This document shows, one piece after another, positions 31,139-42,451 of a stretch of 64,000 nt of DNA. The translations under genes were made by a program, and so were the position numbers. The notes under the pieces were generated by a model. The model was not told the origin of the DNA. It searched no databases and saw only the letters and a program-made list of their open reading frames with translations. How positions within the stretch are numbered: the first letter of the stretch is position 1; the number at the start of each line of letters is the position of its first letter. The DNA comes from Acidimicrobiaceae bacterium (GTDB lineage: Bacteria; Actinomycetota; Acidimicrobiia; Acidimicrobiales; RAAP-2), in assembly GCA_025463285.1 (NCBI GenBank), contig JAOBWI010000017.1:1-64000 (forward strand). The letters run 5' to 3'.

Positions 31139-31890
31139 TACGAAAAGACGCGCGAGAGGAAGTCGAGCGTCAGAGACTCGACGAGTTCCTGATCGTTATC
31201 CATCGTCGCGACATGATAGGAATCCTCCAACCACACCCGTTCTACGGGTCCCGACACCAGGTCCACCACGTCGTCGCCGTTGTCCGACGTGACCACGTGG
31301 TCCTCTCGGCTAGAGATCAACAGACTCGGCGCCGTAATGCGCGCTAAGTAGTCATGCACCACCGCGATGCCCTCGAAGAGACTCTTGGCCGGCACGAGGG
31401 GCGTGGCGTTGTAGGACGCTTCGACGGCGCCCTCCTTCTTGATGTCCGAGCCGATCGACTCAAAGGACTCCACTCCCGCGTCGAGTAGCTGATTGAGGCC
31501 GTCCAGTAACTCCGCGGGCGGCGGCTTCACCAGGGGATTAATAAACACGCACCCGGCCACCCCGGGACGATTTTCGGCAACAAAGGCCGCTAGCCCGCCA
31601 CCCATCGACAGTCCGACGACGGCCACCTGATCACAACGCTCGGCGAGCGCGTCGTAGGTCTCTTCGGCGGTCCTACTCCAGTCGGCCCAGGTGGTCGTGG
31701 CCATGTCCTCGACCGAGGTGCCGTGACCGGGCAGCCGAGGGAGTTCCACGCTGTAGCCAGCCTGGGCGCACCGATCCGCGATCGAGCGTAGGGAGGCCGG
31801 GTTGCCGGTAAAGCCGTGCAAGACAAGGACGCCCGACGGGCCCTCTTGGTGTGAAAAAGACTCGCTACCGGCCATCACCTCTGTCGTCAT
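31138..31890 (-). CDS. Alpha/beta hydrolase (carboxylesterase/monoacylglycerol lipase-like)
   Basis: A 250-aa serine hydrolase similar to Est30-type carboxylesterases. The oxyanion strand VLVLHGFTGNPASLR, the nucleophile elbow VVGLSMGGGLA (Ser), an Asp in SREDHVV and the His in DSYHVATMDND make the triad. PGHGTSVEDMATTTWADW is a typical cap-region stretch. The natural substrate is unknown; short acyl esters are likely. It is the first gene of the gatCAB transcript with a 1-nt overlap to gatC. Confidence 0.85.
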   Translation of the reverse strand: MTTEVMAGSESFSHQEGPSGVLVLHGFTGNPASLRSIADRCAQAGYSVELPRLPGHGTSVEDMATTTWADWSRTAEETYDALAERCDQVAVVGLSMGGGLAAFVAENRPGVAGCVFINPLVKPPPAELLDGLNQLLDAGVESFESIGSDIKKEGAVEASYNATPLVPAKSLFEGIAVVHDYLARITAPSLLISSREDHVVTSDNGDDVVDLVSGPVERVWLEDSYHVATMDNDQELVESLTLDFLSRVFS

Positions 31891-31986
31891 AACTTTCCAG
31901 ACTACCGGGAGACCCCCCGACTCTTGGTGGCTCGATCCCGAGCAACGACGCGAGAAACGTTGACGATGCCAGCAGGGTCCTCGCCG

Positions 31987-32862
31987 CTAGAGAACGTTGG
32001 GCAGCCGTTGAGCTAGTTCACTCACCGACCAGCGGTCGTTCTTTTCGAGGGCCTCGGTCATGGTCCAGTTGTGGAACTTGCGCACCGTTCCGCCCTGGAC
32101 GAAGAAGACGTCGCCGGTGGCCGCACAGTTCTCCATGGCCAACGTCGCCACCAGAGGCGAGATATTCGCCGGATCCCACACGTCAAAGACGGCGGGATCC
32201 GGCGGCTTCACCACGTAGTCCTTGAGGCCCGGCGTGGACTCGGTCATGCGGGTGCGCGCGGCCGGCGCAATCGCGTTCACGCGCACGCCGTAGCGTCCGA
32301 GTTCATCGGCGGCGATGAGAGTGAAGGCGGCGATGCCCGCTTTGGCGGCCCCGTAGTTGGACTGACCCGCGTTACCGAGCAGTCCCGAGGTCGAGGACGT
32401 ATTAATGATGGAGGCCTTGACGACTTTGCCGACCTTGGCCTGGTCGCGCCAGTACGCGGCCGCGTGTCGAGTGGGAACAAAGTGGCCCTTCAGATGAACG
32501 GAGATCACGGCGTCCCAATCCTCTTCGGAGAGATTGACGATGGTCCGGTCGCGCACGATGCCCGCGTTGTTGACCAGTACGTGCAGGTCGCCAAAGTGCT
32601 CGACGGCGCTGCGCACCAAGCGTTCGCCGCCCTCCCAGGTGGCCACGTTGTCGTGATTGGCCAGGGCCTCACCGCCAGAGGCCTTGATCTCCGCCACGAC
32701 GTCGTCGGCCGGCGTCGATTGGCCCGGGGAGCCATCGAGTCCTCCGCCCAAGTCATTGACCACCACTTTGGCCCCCTCGGCCGCGAACAGCAGGGCGTGC
32801 TCACGACCAATTCCCCGACCGGCTCCGGTGATAATGGCGACGCGGCCCTCGAGTGCTCCCAT
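31987..32862 (-). CDS. SDR-family dehydrogenase (hydroxyacyl-CoA/MFE-2-like)
   Basis: A 291-aa short-chain dehydrogenase. ATG 32862 has GGAGG 5 nt upstream; the frame is open to a TTG at 32874. Motifs are ITGAGRGIGREHALLFA (NAD(P) binding), VVVNDLGGG, LVNNAGIVRD, and the catalytic Ser and YGAAK of SNYGAAKAGIAAFT. The EHALLFAAEGAKVVVNDLGG stretch resembles the dehydrogenase part of multifunctional beta-oxidation enzymes, so a 3-hydroxyacyl-CoA substrate is likely. It is the last gene of a run starting at 35051. Confidence 0.88.
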   Translation of the reverse strand: MGALEGRVAIITGAGRGIGREHALLFAAEGAKVVVNDLGGGLDGSPGQSTPADDVVAEIKASGGEALANHDNVATWEGGERLVRSAVEHFGDLHVLVNNAGIVRDRTIVNLSEEDWDAVISVHLKGHFVPTRHAAAYWRDQAKVGKVVKASIINTSSTSGLLGNAGQSNYGAAKAGIAAFTLIAADELGRYGVRVNAIAPAARTRMTESTPGLKDYVVKPPDPAVFDVWDPANISPLVATLAMENCAATGDVFFVQGGTVRKFHNWTMTEALEKNDRWSVSELAQRLPNVL

Positions 32863-32916
32863 GGAGGCCTCCAAAATGTTGTGGTCAGTCGATTGTAACG
32901 AGCCGAGGCCTCTCGC

Positions 32917-33213
32917 CTAGGAGCGGTGACGTCGCCAAAAGTACGGGGGACGCGCGTGAGCGTGATAGTGATCGGGGATGTTACGCATGCGCTCGTCAAT
33001 ACTCCACGGCGTCGAGGGAAACTCATCGTTCGCTACGGCGCCGAGGACCTCGTACAGGTGGCGCTTCACCTCGGGCGGTGGCGAGGCGCCGTGCTCTCGC
33101 CACACCACCATTGGCACCAGACAGATCTCGCAGTCCCCCACCCAGCAGAGCTCATCCTCGAAGTAGCGCTTGGTGACTTCGGCCGCTTCACAGAGGTCGC
33201 AGTCCTCACTCAT
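32917..33213 (-). CDS. Cys/His-rich conserved hypothetical protein (HIT-like)
   Basis: A 98-aa protein with two CxxC pairs at the N-terminus (CDLCEAAEVT, WVGDCEICLVPMVVW) and a His cluster near the end (RNIPDHYHAHARP). The pattern suggests a metal site, probably Zn, and the HxHxH stretch recalls the HIT superfamily, but the usual HIT catalytic spacing is not clear. I recall unnamed actinobacterial relatives. It overlaps the end of the kinase-like gene by 4 nt, so the two are co-translated and may act together. Confidence 0.7.
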   Translation of the reverse strand: MSEDCDLCEAAEVTKRYFEDELCWVGDCEICLVPMVVWREHGASPPPEVKRHLYEVLGAVANDEFPSTPWSIDERMRNIPDHYHAHARPPYFWRRHRS

Positions 33214-35051
33214 CGAACCGTCAAGACGACCGTTGATTTATAGGCGACCATGGTGCCCGCGCCGGGGTTCTCCGAGACCACGCTCGTCCACGTCGTAGTT
33301 CCCGCCCCGGGGCCAGTCGTAGAGAAGTACAGCACGGCTTTGTGAAAGGCGGCCACCGTCTCGGCGTAGGTATCGCCCACCACGTTCGGTACCGCGCGCA
33401 GTCCCTGACCCGCCAGAGTCGTGGTGGTGGTGGTGGTCGTCGGGGCCGACGGGTGAGGACCTTTCGAGATGTAGAGGATCACCGACGCGCCCCGTGGAAC
33501 GGCGAGGGGGTTAGCGGTCGTGTGGTAGAGGACACGGGCCACGTCATTGAGCGCCACGGTGGACGAGTAGATCTCGTCGTTAGCGGGACACGTCGCGGTG
33601 ATGCCCAGCGCCTTGAGAGCCGTCGTCGCGCCGGCGCACGTGCTACGCACGAGCGTCGTGGGGAGAGTGACCAGCTTCGGCCCCAATGACACGTCCACCG
33701 TGAGTGACGCGCCGGACGCGGCGCTGGCCCCGGCCGCGGGTGACTGACGGACGATGTCGCCCTGGGCGACGGTGTTCGACTCCACGTCCGCCACGTTCAA
33801 GATGAAGCCATCGGACTTTACCGCCGCCGTCGCCTGCTTCAGGGTGAGACCCGTCAAGTTCGGCACCGTGTGGCTCGTGGAGAACACTCCGGCCTTCCAC
33901 GCGGCACCGACGCCGATCGCCAGAACAACCAGCACCAACGCGGCGATGAGAAAACCGGTGCGGCGGCGCGGTGTACGTGGTAGGTCGTACTGACCACGCT
34001 CGAACCGGGGCGTTCGCCCCAGTGGACTGATCGGGGCTCTCGCCACGGATTCCCCGGAACCGCCGGCGCTCGCGGGGCCGAGTCGCGAGACGCGGGGAAA
34101 GCTTCCCGTCCCAGATCCCGAGGGCGAGTTGACAACCTGGTCGGGCGACGGTGCCTGAAAGCCGATGGAGCTGCGCGGCTCGGGACGCTCGAACTGAGAG
34201 AGCAGAGGCGTTTCGCGGGCCCCGCCGCGAAGGACCAACGGGTCGTTATCGCCGACGAGCCCGCCCAGACGGGCGGAGAACTGTTCTGAGTCGAGGCGTA
34301 GTCGCGGGTCCGGCAGCGCCGCTTGAGCGAGCACCATGTCAAGTGTTCCCAACTCCAGACGCACGGGCAACGGGGCGCCCAGTCGCGCGCGAAGAATCGC
34401 CTCGGGGGTCGCGCCTTCGTAGGCCGCGCTACCGGTCACCGCTTCAAAGAGGATGAGCGCGAGTGCGTACACGTCGCTCTCGGCTCCCGGTGGTTCGCCG
34501 ATGGCTTGTTCCGGCGAGAGGTAGCGCGCGTCGTCGAGGGACATGCGCTCGCGAAACCCCGCGGCCAGACCGGACAGCGCGACGTCACTCACTCGCACCC
34601 GCCCTTCCTCGTCGAAGAGGAGTTTGGACGGCGAGAGTGAGCCCAGGATGAATCCGTGTTGGTGCACGTAAGCCAGCGCGTCGGCGACGTCACGGCCGAG
34701 TCGCGCCCCCTCGTCCACGCTGAGGCGGCGCCCGGTGCGTAAGAGGTCCTCTAGGGATCCACCGGAAAGGTACTCACTGATCATGAAGATCGCCCCGTGT
34801 TCCTGGCCCCCGTCAAAGACGCGGGCCAGGTGCGAGTGACTTAGCTTTGACGCGCGAATGATTCGATCGCGAAAGGCCCGACGGACCTCTTCGTGAGCGG
34901 CCAGATCGGGAAGGAGAACCTTGACCGCGACGCGACGCTGGAGTGACAGGTCGTCGGCGAGATAGACCTCGGCGGTGCGCCCCACCCCCAGAAGTTCAAT
35001 GATTCGGTAGCGGCCGGCGAGCGTGTAGTCGGGTGCAAAAGTAGGCGCCAT
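33210..35051 (-). CDS. PASTA-domain Ser/Thr kinase homologue with degenerate active site (pseudokinase)
   Basis: A 613-aa PknB-like membrane protein: kinase-like domain at 10-270, a Pro/Ser-rich linker to about 365, one transmembrane helix (366-387), then three PASTA-like outer domains (about 394-457, 459-532, 551-613) separated by a Thr-rich strip. Structural kinase features remain: LGVGRTAEVYLA loop, Lys44 in VAVK, YLSPEQ and ESDVYALALILFEAVTG. The catalytic loop does not: where kinases have HRDxKxxN this protein has LGSLSPSK (136-143), and DFG is DVA (156-158). It should bind peptidoglycan or muropeptides outside and lack, or have poor, phosphotransfer inside; a scaffold role is inference. 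Confidence 0.85.
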   Translation of the reverse strand: MAPTFAPDYTLAGRYRIIELLGVGRTAEVYLADDLSLQRRVAVKVLLPDLAAHEEVRRAFRDRIIRASKLSHSHLARVFDGGQEHGAIFMISEYLSGGSLEDLLRTGRRLSVDEGARLGRDVADALAYVHQHGFILGSLSPSKLLFDEEGRVRVSDVALSGLAAGFRERMSLDDARYLSPEQAIGEPPGAESDVYALALILFEAVTGSAAYEGATPEAILRARLGAPLPVRLELGTLDMVLAQAALPDPRLRLDSEQFSARLGGLVGDNDPLVLRGGARETPLLSQFERPEPRSSIGFQAPSPDQVVNSPSGSGTGSFPRVSRLGPASAGGSGESVARAPISPLGRTPRFERGQYDLPRTPRRRTGFLIAALVLVVLAIGVGAAWKAGVFSTSHTVPNLTGLTLKQATAAVKSDGFILNVADVESNTVAQGDIVRQSPAAGASAASGASLTVDVSLGPKLVTLPTTLVRSTCAGATTALKALGITATCPANDEIYSSTVALNDVARVLYHTTANPLAVPRGASVILYISKGPHPSAPTTTTTTTTLAGQGLRAVPNVVGDTYAETVAAFHKAVLYFSTTGPGAGTTTWTSVVSENPGAGTMVAYKSTVVLTVR

Positions 35052-35088
35052 CCGCTAAACCCTAGTAACTGAGGCTCAATGTAGGGTA

Positions 35089-35326
35089 GTGGGTCAGTTT
35101 CGACCCTCTGCGGGCTACGCCCGCTGGGCTAACTACCGGCCCGAAGGATGTTGCGCGCGGCGTTATAGAGCTCTCGTTGGTGGTGGAGCTGTTGGGTGAG
35201 CGCGATGGTCTGTTTGACGGTCGGGTGCAAGCGATAGCGATAGGTGCGACAATGGGTCACTACTCCCAAAGGTCGCTGACTTGCGGGCCATGCGTGAGAC
35301 TTCCGAGTCGAGTCAAACTGACCCAC
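35089..35326. mobile_element. Short TnpB-derived element with 12-bp terminal inverted repeats
   Basis: GTGGGTCAGTTT at 35089-35100 and its exact complement AAACTGACCCAC at 35315-35326 bound 238 bp. AATGTAG occurs on both sides (35078-35084 and 35332-35338), like a target duplication placed 4-5 nt outside the repeats. Inside are a collapsed TnpB reading frame and a perfect GCGGGC-TAC-GCCCGC hairpin (35110-35124). Removing the element and one AATGTAG would leave ligA ending at the same residue with TGA, so the insertion seems to have replaced the ligA stop with TAG. No intact transposase, so any movement would need one elsewhere. Confidence 0.6.
35129..35326 (-). pseudogene. Internally deleted TnpB/OrfB remnant
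   Basis: The 65-codon frame starts inside the right terminal repeat. Its middle, TYRYRLHPTVKQTIALTQQL followed by HHQRELYNAA, matches the N-terminal helix-turn-helix of IS605-family OrfB/TnpB. Its last residues, NAARNILRAGS, match the conserved C-terminal end of TnpB next to the third RuvC motif. The several hundred residues normally between these are missing, with the join at the shared NAA. This is what an internal deletion would leave. It cannot be an active nuclease. Confidence 0.6.
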
Positions 35327-35329
35327 CGC

Positions 35330-38415
<3,086 letters not shown>

Positions 38416-38418
38416 CCT

Positions 38419-39609
38419 TTACCGTGCCCGTTGTTCGGCGGGAGTGGACTCGGCGCGAAGTTGGAAGATGACCGAGGAGAGAATCGCGATCAAGCGATCA
38501 ACCTCTTCCTGCGTGGTTTCGGCTCCCATCGACAAGCGCAGCGACCCGCGCGAGCGTTCGGGCGAGACACCCATGGCGGCGAGCACGTGGCTGGAGGTGG
38601 CTGCGCCGCTGGAACAACTAGCCGCCGCCGAGGCGCACACCCCTCGTTGATCCAGTAGAAAGAGCAACTCGTCACTGGCCAGACCCTCGAACGTGACGTG
38701 TACGGTGCCCGGGACGCGAAGGGCGTTCGGGGCTGTGATCTGACAGCCCGGAAGAAAACTCAGGGCCGAGCTGAGCTTCTCTTGGTAGTCGTAGACCCGC
38801 TCGTTCACCTCCACCAGATCGCGGTCGGTCAGGCGAAGAGCCACCGCCAGCCCGACGGCGGCGGCCACGTCAACGGTCCCGCCCCGGCGTCCTCGCTCTT
38901 GCCCACCGCCCGGAGTCACCGCGTCAAAGGCCACCGCGTTGCGCGCGATCAGGGCGCCCGAGTTAACGGGACCCCCCAACTTGTGCGCGCAGATCGACAC
39001 GAGGTCGCACGACGCGCTAATCACGGGCAAACTCAGCCACGGCGCGGCCGCTACGGCGTCGGTGTGGGTCACCGCGCCCCCGGGGATCGAGCTCTTGGCG
39101 AGCGAGTTCACGCCGTCGAGGGGCTGGCGTACGCCGGTCTCGTTGTTAACCGCCATCACGCTCACGAGCGAGGTGGCCTCGCTCAACGTCTCGTGCAGCG
39201 AGTCGAGGTCGACGACCCCGTCGGCGTCGACGTCGACGTAGCGCACCTCGACATTTTCAAAGTCGCGCGCCATCATTTCGGCGGCGTCGCTCACGGCGTG
39301 GTGTTCGACTTTCGAGATGACGATCTCGCTGCGCTCGTGCGTGCGGCGATGGCGATTCGTCACCCCCACGATGGCGAGCTGGCAGGACTCCGTCCCGCCG
39401 CCGGTGAAGATCACTTCGCCGGGCGCGGCCCCCACGAACGAGGCCACCTCGTCGCGGGCCTCCTCGAGGGCCCGTCGCGCTTCTCGTGCCGCGCGGTGAC
39501 TACCGGAGGGGTTGCCCACGACACCGTGCTGCCAGCGCGACATGGCCTCGGTGACTTCCGCCCGGCGCGGAGCCGAGGCGGCGTGGTCGAAGTAGTACTG
39601 CTCACTCAT
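38419..39609 (-). CDS. Cysteine desulfurase (IscS/NifS family)
   Basis: A 396-aa PLP enzyme that takes sulfur from cysteine as an enzyme-bound persulfide. YFDHAASAPRR, VIFTGGGTESCQLAIVG and VEHHAVSD are typical; the PLP lysine is in SICAHKLGGPVNSGAL and the persulfide Cys in AASCSSGAATSSHVL. Sulfur likely goes to MnmA, encoded next, and possibly to Fe-S assembly for LeuC and IlvD. It overlaps the aldehyde dehydrogenase by 4 nt. Confidence 0.93.
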   Translation of the reverse strand: MSEQYYFDHAASAPRRAEVTEAMSRWQHGVVGNPSGSHRAAREARRALEEARDEVASFVGAAPGEVIFTGGGTESCQLAIVGVTNRHRRTHERSEIVISKVEHHAVSDAAEMMARDFENVEVRYVDVDADGVVDLDSLHETLSEATSLVSVMAVNNETGVRQPLDGVNSLAKSSIPGGAVTHTDAVAAAPWLSLPVISASCDLVSICAHKLGGPVNSGALIARNAVAFDAVTPGGGQERGRRGGTVDVAAAVGLAVALRLTDRDLVEVNERVYDYQEKLSSALSFLPGCQITAPNALRVPGTVHVTFEGLASDELLFLLDQRGVCASAAASCSSGAATSSHVLAAMGVSPERSRGSLRLSMGAETTQEEVDRLIAILSSVIFQLRAESTPAEQRAR

Positions 39610-40970
39610 GCGACGTAGAAGGACTTGGCGTTCGTAAACTCCCGCACGCCGAGGGCCGAGAGTTCGCGACCAAAACCGGAGCTCTTAGTGCCGCCAAAGG
39701 GCAACTCGTTCATCGATGCGACCATGGCGTTGGCGAAGACCGTGCCCACCACGAGACCGGCGAGGCCGCGCTCGACCTCGTCGTCGTCCTGAGCCCAGAT
39801 CGATCCGCCGAGCCCCCAGGGCGTGTCGTTCGCGATGCGCAGAGCGTCGCTTAAGTCGCTCGCTTCGTAGACGACGGCCACGGGCCCAAAGAGTTCCTCG
39901 CATCCCGCGCGCGAGTCGGCCGGCACGTTCACCAACACCGTGGCGGGATAGTAGAAACCGACTCCCTCGGGCACCACCCCTCCGGTTAAGGCCACCGCGC
40001 CCGCCTCTATCGAGGAGGCGACTTGAGCGGCCAGGAGGTCTCGCTGCGTCTTGGAGACCAGGGGACCCAAGGCGGTCGCCGGGTCCATGGGGTCACCCAG
40101 TTGCACCTTTGCCATGGCGTCGACGAACTTGGCCAGAAACTCCTTGTGGCGTTCCTTCACCACAATGAATCGCTTGGCCGCAATGCAGGCTTGGCCGTTG
40201 TTTTGAATCCTCGCGGTCACGGCCATCGACACGGTGTGCTCCATGTCCGCTGACGCGGCGACCACAAAGGGGTCCGATCCCCCCAACTCCAGCACACACT
40301 TCTTAAGGTTCTTGCCCGCGAGTTCGCCGATTGAGCGTCCGGCCCGATCCGAACCGGTGAGGGTGACGCCCACGATTCGTGGATCCGCGATGATGTCGGG
40401 CACCTGGTCGATCTCGACGAAGAGCGTGGTGAGCACCCCCTCGCCAAATCCGGCGCGCACGAAGAGGTGCTCGATGTACTTTGCGCACCCCGGCACGTTC
40501 GGTGCGTGCTTAAAGACCACCACGTTGCCGGCCATAATGGTCGGCACCGCCATGCGCACAACCTGCCACAGCGGGAAGTTCCACGGCATCACGGCGAAGA
40601 TGGGTCCCACCGGCTCAAAACGCACCCCACTGCGTCGACCACTAGTTGGCACGCTCTGCTCGACCAGCAGGGATTCGGTATGTTGCGCGTAGTAGCGCAT
40701 GGTGGCGGCGCACTTCATCGCCTCGCCCTTGGCGGCGGCGAACGTCTTACCCATTTCGCTGGTCATCAACTGCGCCACGACGGGAACTTCGCTTTCGAGT
40801 AGTTCGGCGGCCCGGGTCATGACCTCGGAGCGCTCATCGAAGGACATCGACTTCCAGCTGTGAAACGCGCTCGAGGCGACTTTGAGCGCGTGCTCAACGT
40901 CGCCTGGGGCGTGCGACAGATACTCAGCCACGATCTCTTCGGTCGCCGGGTTGATCGAAGTAAAGGACAC
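39606..40970 (-). CDS. Aldehyde dehydrogenase (succinate-semialdehyde dehydrogenase-like)
   Basis: A 454-aa NAD(P)-dependent aldehyde dehydrogenase. I took the GTG at 40970 (SFTSINPATEEIVAEY), 4 nt after the MFS stop; the frame is open to a TTG at 41003. Catalytic Cys is in NNGQACIAAKRFIV and the general base Glu in CVLELGGSDPFVV; PWNFPLWQVVRMAVPTIMAG is typical. The short form resembles GabD/SSADH-type enzymes, whose substrate would be succinate semialdehyde. It links MFS and desulfurase genes in one transcript. Confidence 0.88.
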   Translation of the reverse strand: MSFTSINPATEEIVAEYLSHAPGDVEHALKVASSAFHSWKSMSFDERSEVMTRAAELLESEVPVVAQLMTSEMGKTFAAAKGEAMKCAATMRYYAQHTESLLVEQSVPTSGRRSGVRFEPVGPIFAVMPWNFPLWQVVRMAVPTIMAGNVVVFKHAPNVPGCAKYIEHLFVRAGFGEGVLTTLFVEIDQVPDIIADPRIVGVTLTGSDRAGRSIGELAGKNLKKCVLELGGSDPFVVAASADMEHTVSMAVTARIQNNGQACIAAKRFIVVKERHKEFLAKFVDAMAKVQLGDPMDPATALGPLVSKTQRDLLAAQVASSIEAGAVALTGGVVPEGVGFYYPATVLVNVPADSRAGCEELFGPVAVVYEASDLSDALRIANDTPWGLGGSIWAQDDDEVERGLAGLVVGTVFANAMVASMNELPFGGTKSSGFGRELSALGVREFTNAKSFYVA

Positions 40971-40974
40971 GCGT

Positions 40975-42216
40975 CTAGTCTGCCAGCAATATCGGCGTTT
41001 CAACCGGGCTCGAATCCATCGCCGACCAGTACGCGGGGACCCTGAGGCGCAGCACTCCCACCACGGCGAGCAGTACGAGGGCCGCCACCAGAGAGACCGC
41101 GCGTACCCCGAAGTGCCGCGCGAAGTCGGCCTGCGCGAAGGCGCCGAGGGGGTAGAAGAGCGACAGAGACAGCGTGTAGAGCGCGAGGATCCTCGAACGC
41201 TCGGCCCGGGGCGCGTGCACCTGCACCGAGGTGTTGAGGCCCGTCAGCGTCCCGACGTAGGCGCCACCCAAGAACACCAGCGCGATCAGCGAGACGACCA
41301 GGTCGGGCGCGAGGGCGTACAGTCCCAGCGCCACACCGAGTGCCACTACCGATCGGTACAGGACGGTGATTCGAGAGGTTCGTGTCGCAACGACGGGCAA
41401 GCTCAAAGCACCGATGACAGCGCCCACTCCTTGGGCCGTCACCAGCCAGGCGGTGTCGGCGTGCAGCACAATGATCGCCATCGCCGGAACCAGCGCGATA
41501 AAGGGACTGGCGATGATGGCGATCACGCCAATACCGAGAATCGGATTGCGACATCCCCTCACCAGCCAGGCTCGCTTCGCTCCTTCGACCATCTCGGCGA
41601 AGAGGCGCACGCGGGTCGTCGGCCTGGGCCGCGACGGCGAACGCACGAAAGAAAAGACCACCAGGACGAAAACGAACGACGCCGCGTTGAGGGCAAAACA
41701 GAGCCCCACCGAACCCAGGGCCAGGGCGATCGCGGCAAAGACCGGTCCGATCACGCGGCCCAGGTTGAACTGCGCCGACGACAACGACACGGCCGCGAGA
41801 ACCTCGTCGTTGTCCACGGGTTCGGGCAAGAGTGACTGCCACGCGGCCCACGAAGCGGAGTTACAGAGTCCCTCCCCCACCGCGAGGTAGCAAGCCAAGC
41901 TGGGCGAGAGATGGTGGGTGAGCGCGGCCACGGCGAGAGCGCTGGCGGTGCAGGCCATGACAAAGTTGTTGAGCTGGATCCACCTCTGGCGACTCCAACG
42001 ATCGGCCACCACGCCGCCCACGGGCGAACCGATGATCGCCGGCGTCCACGCCGACACGGTCAAAAGTCCCAGCCATATCGGATTATGCGTGGTCTCGGTC
42101 AAGTAGATACCGAGCGCCACGCTTTGCATCCAGGTGCCGATGGAAGAGACGAACGACGTCGTCATGGCCAGAGCAAAATTTCGGTGTCGCAAGGGTCTCA
42201 ACGAAGACAGCGCCAT
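40975..42216 (-). CDS. MFS transporter (EntS-like exporter)
   Basis: A 413-aa major facilitator with about 12 predicted helices. The first helices and loop (SLRPLRHRNFALAMTTSFVS, GSPVGGVVADRWSRQR) and helix 5 region (LSSAQFNLGRVIGPVFAAIA) match the EntS/DUF894 drug or siderophore exporter subgroup. The ATG at 42216 (MALSSLRPLRH) is preferred over the upstream start at 42225. Substrate cannot be told. It heads the MFS-ALDH-desulfurase-mnmA-ligA run. Confidence 0.88.
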   Translation of the reverse strand: MALSSLRPLRHRNFALAMTTSFVSSIGTWMQSVALGIYLTETTHNPIWLGLLTVSAWTPAIIGSPVGGVVADRWSRQRWIQLNNFVMACTASALAVAALTHHLSPSLACYLAVGEGLCNSASWAAWQSLLPEPVDNDEVLAAVSLSSAQFNLGRVIGPVFAAIALALGSVGLCFALNAASFVFVLVVFSFVRSPSRPRPTTRVRLFAEMVEGAKRAWLVRGCRNPILGIGVIAIIASPFIALVPAMAIIVLHADTAWLVTAQGVGAVIGALSLPVVATRTSRITVLYRSVVALGVALGLYALAPDLVVSLIALVFLGGAYVGTLTGLNTSVQVHAPRAERSRILALYTLSLSLFYPLGAFAQADFARHFGVRAVSLVAALVLLAVVGVLRLRVPAYWSAMDSSPVETPILLAD

Positions 42217-42258
42217 CACGTCCAACCTATCGGCGACGACTTCGCGACCCGGGGAAAA

Positions 42259-42381
42259 CTAGGACTGGCCCTTTTTTCGACGCGGACGCAGAGCGAACCA
42301 CCATACCGAGATGATGGTGGCCACGGCGCCGAGAACCCCGATGCTCGACTTCACGGCTTTGCCTTTATTCGTGTCCGCCAT
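42259..42381 (-). CDS. Small single-pass membrane protein (40 aa)
   Basis: A 40-aa frame from ATG 42381, with GGAG close upstream. It starts MADTNKGKAVKSS, has one helix (IGVLGAVATIISVWWFALRP), and ends RRKKGQS. The basic tail predicts a cytoplasmic C-terminus. It lies between the yceI terminator and the MFS gene. No family known to me; the membrane topology and codon use support a real gene. Confidence 0.55.
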   Translation of the reverse strand: MADTNKGKAVKSSIGVLGAVATIISVWWFALRPRRKKGQS

Positions 42382-42402
42382 TACTCCATCGTACTGAGCA
42401 AA

Positions 42403-42429
42403 ATGCCGGGGGCACAACGCCCCCGGCAT
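42403..42429 (-). terminator. Intrinsic terminator after yceI
   Basis: ATGCCGGGGGC and GCCCCCGGCAT form a perfect 11-bp stem with loop ACAAC; on the minus strand it is followed by TTTTGC. It sits 22 bp past the yceI stop. Confidence 0.85.
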
Positions 42430-42451
42430 CTCACGCTGAGAACGTCGTCGC

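Noticed and set aside
32071-32898. 275-codon plus frame opposite the SDR gene
   Set aside because: Antisense shadow of a well-supported SDR enzyme.
41000-41851. 283-codon minus frame inside the MFS gene
   Set aside because: Out-of-frame shadow rich in Arg/Gly; the MFS frame has clear helices and motifs.
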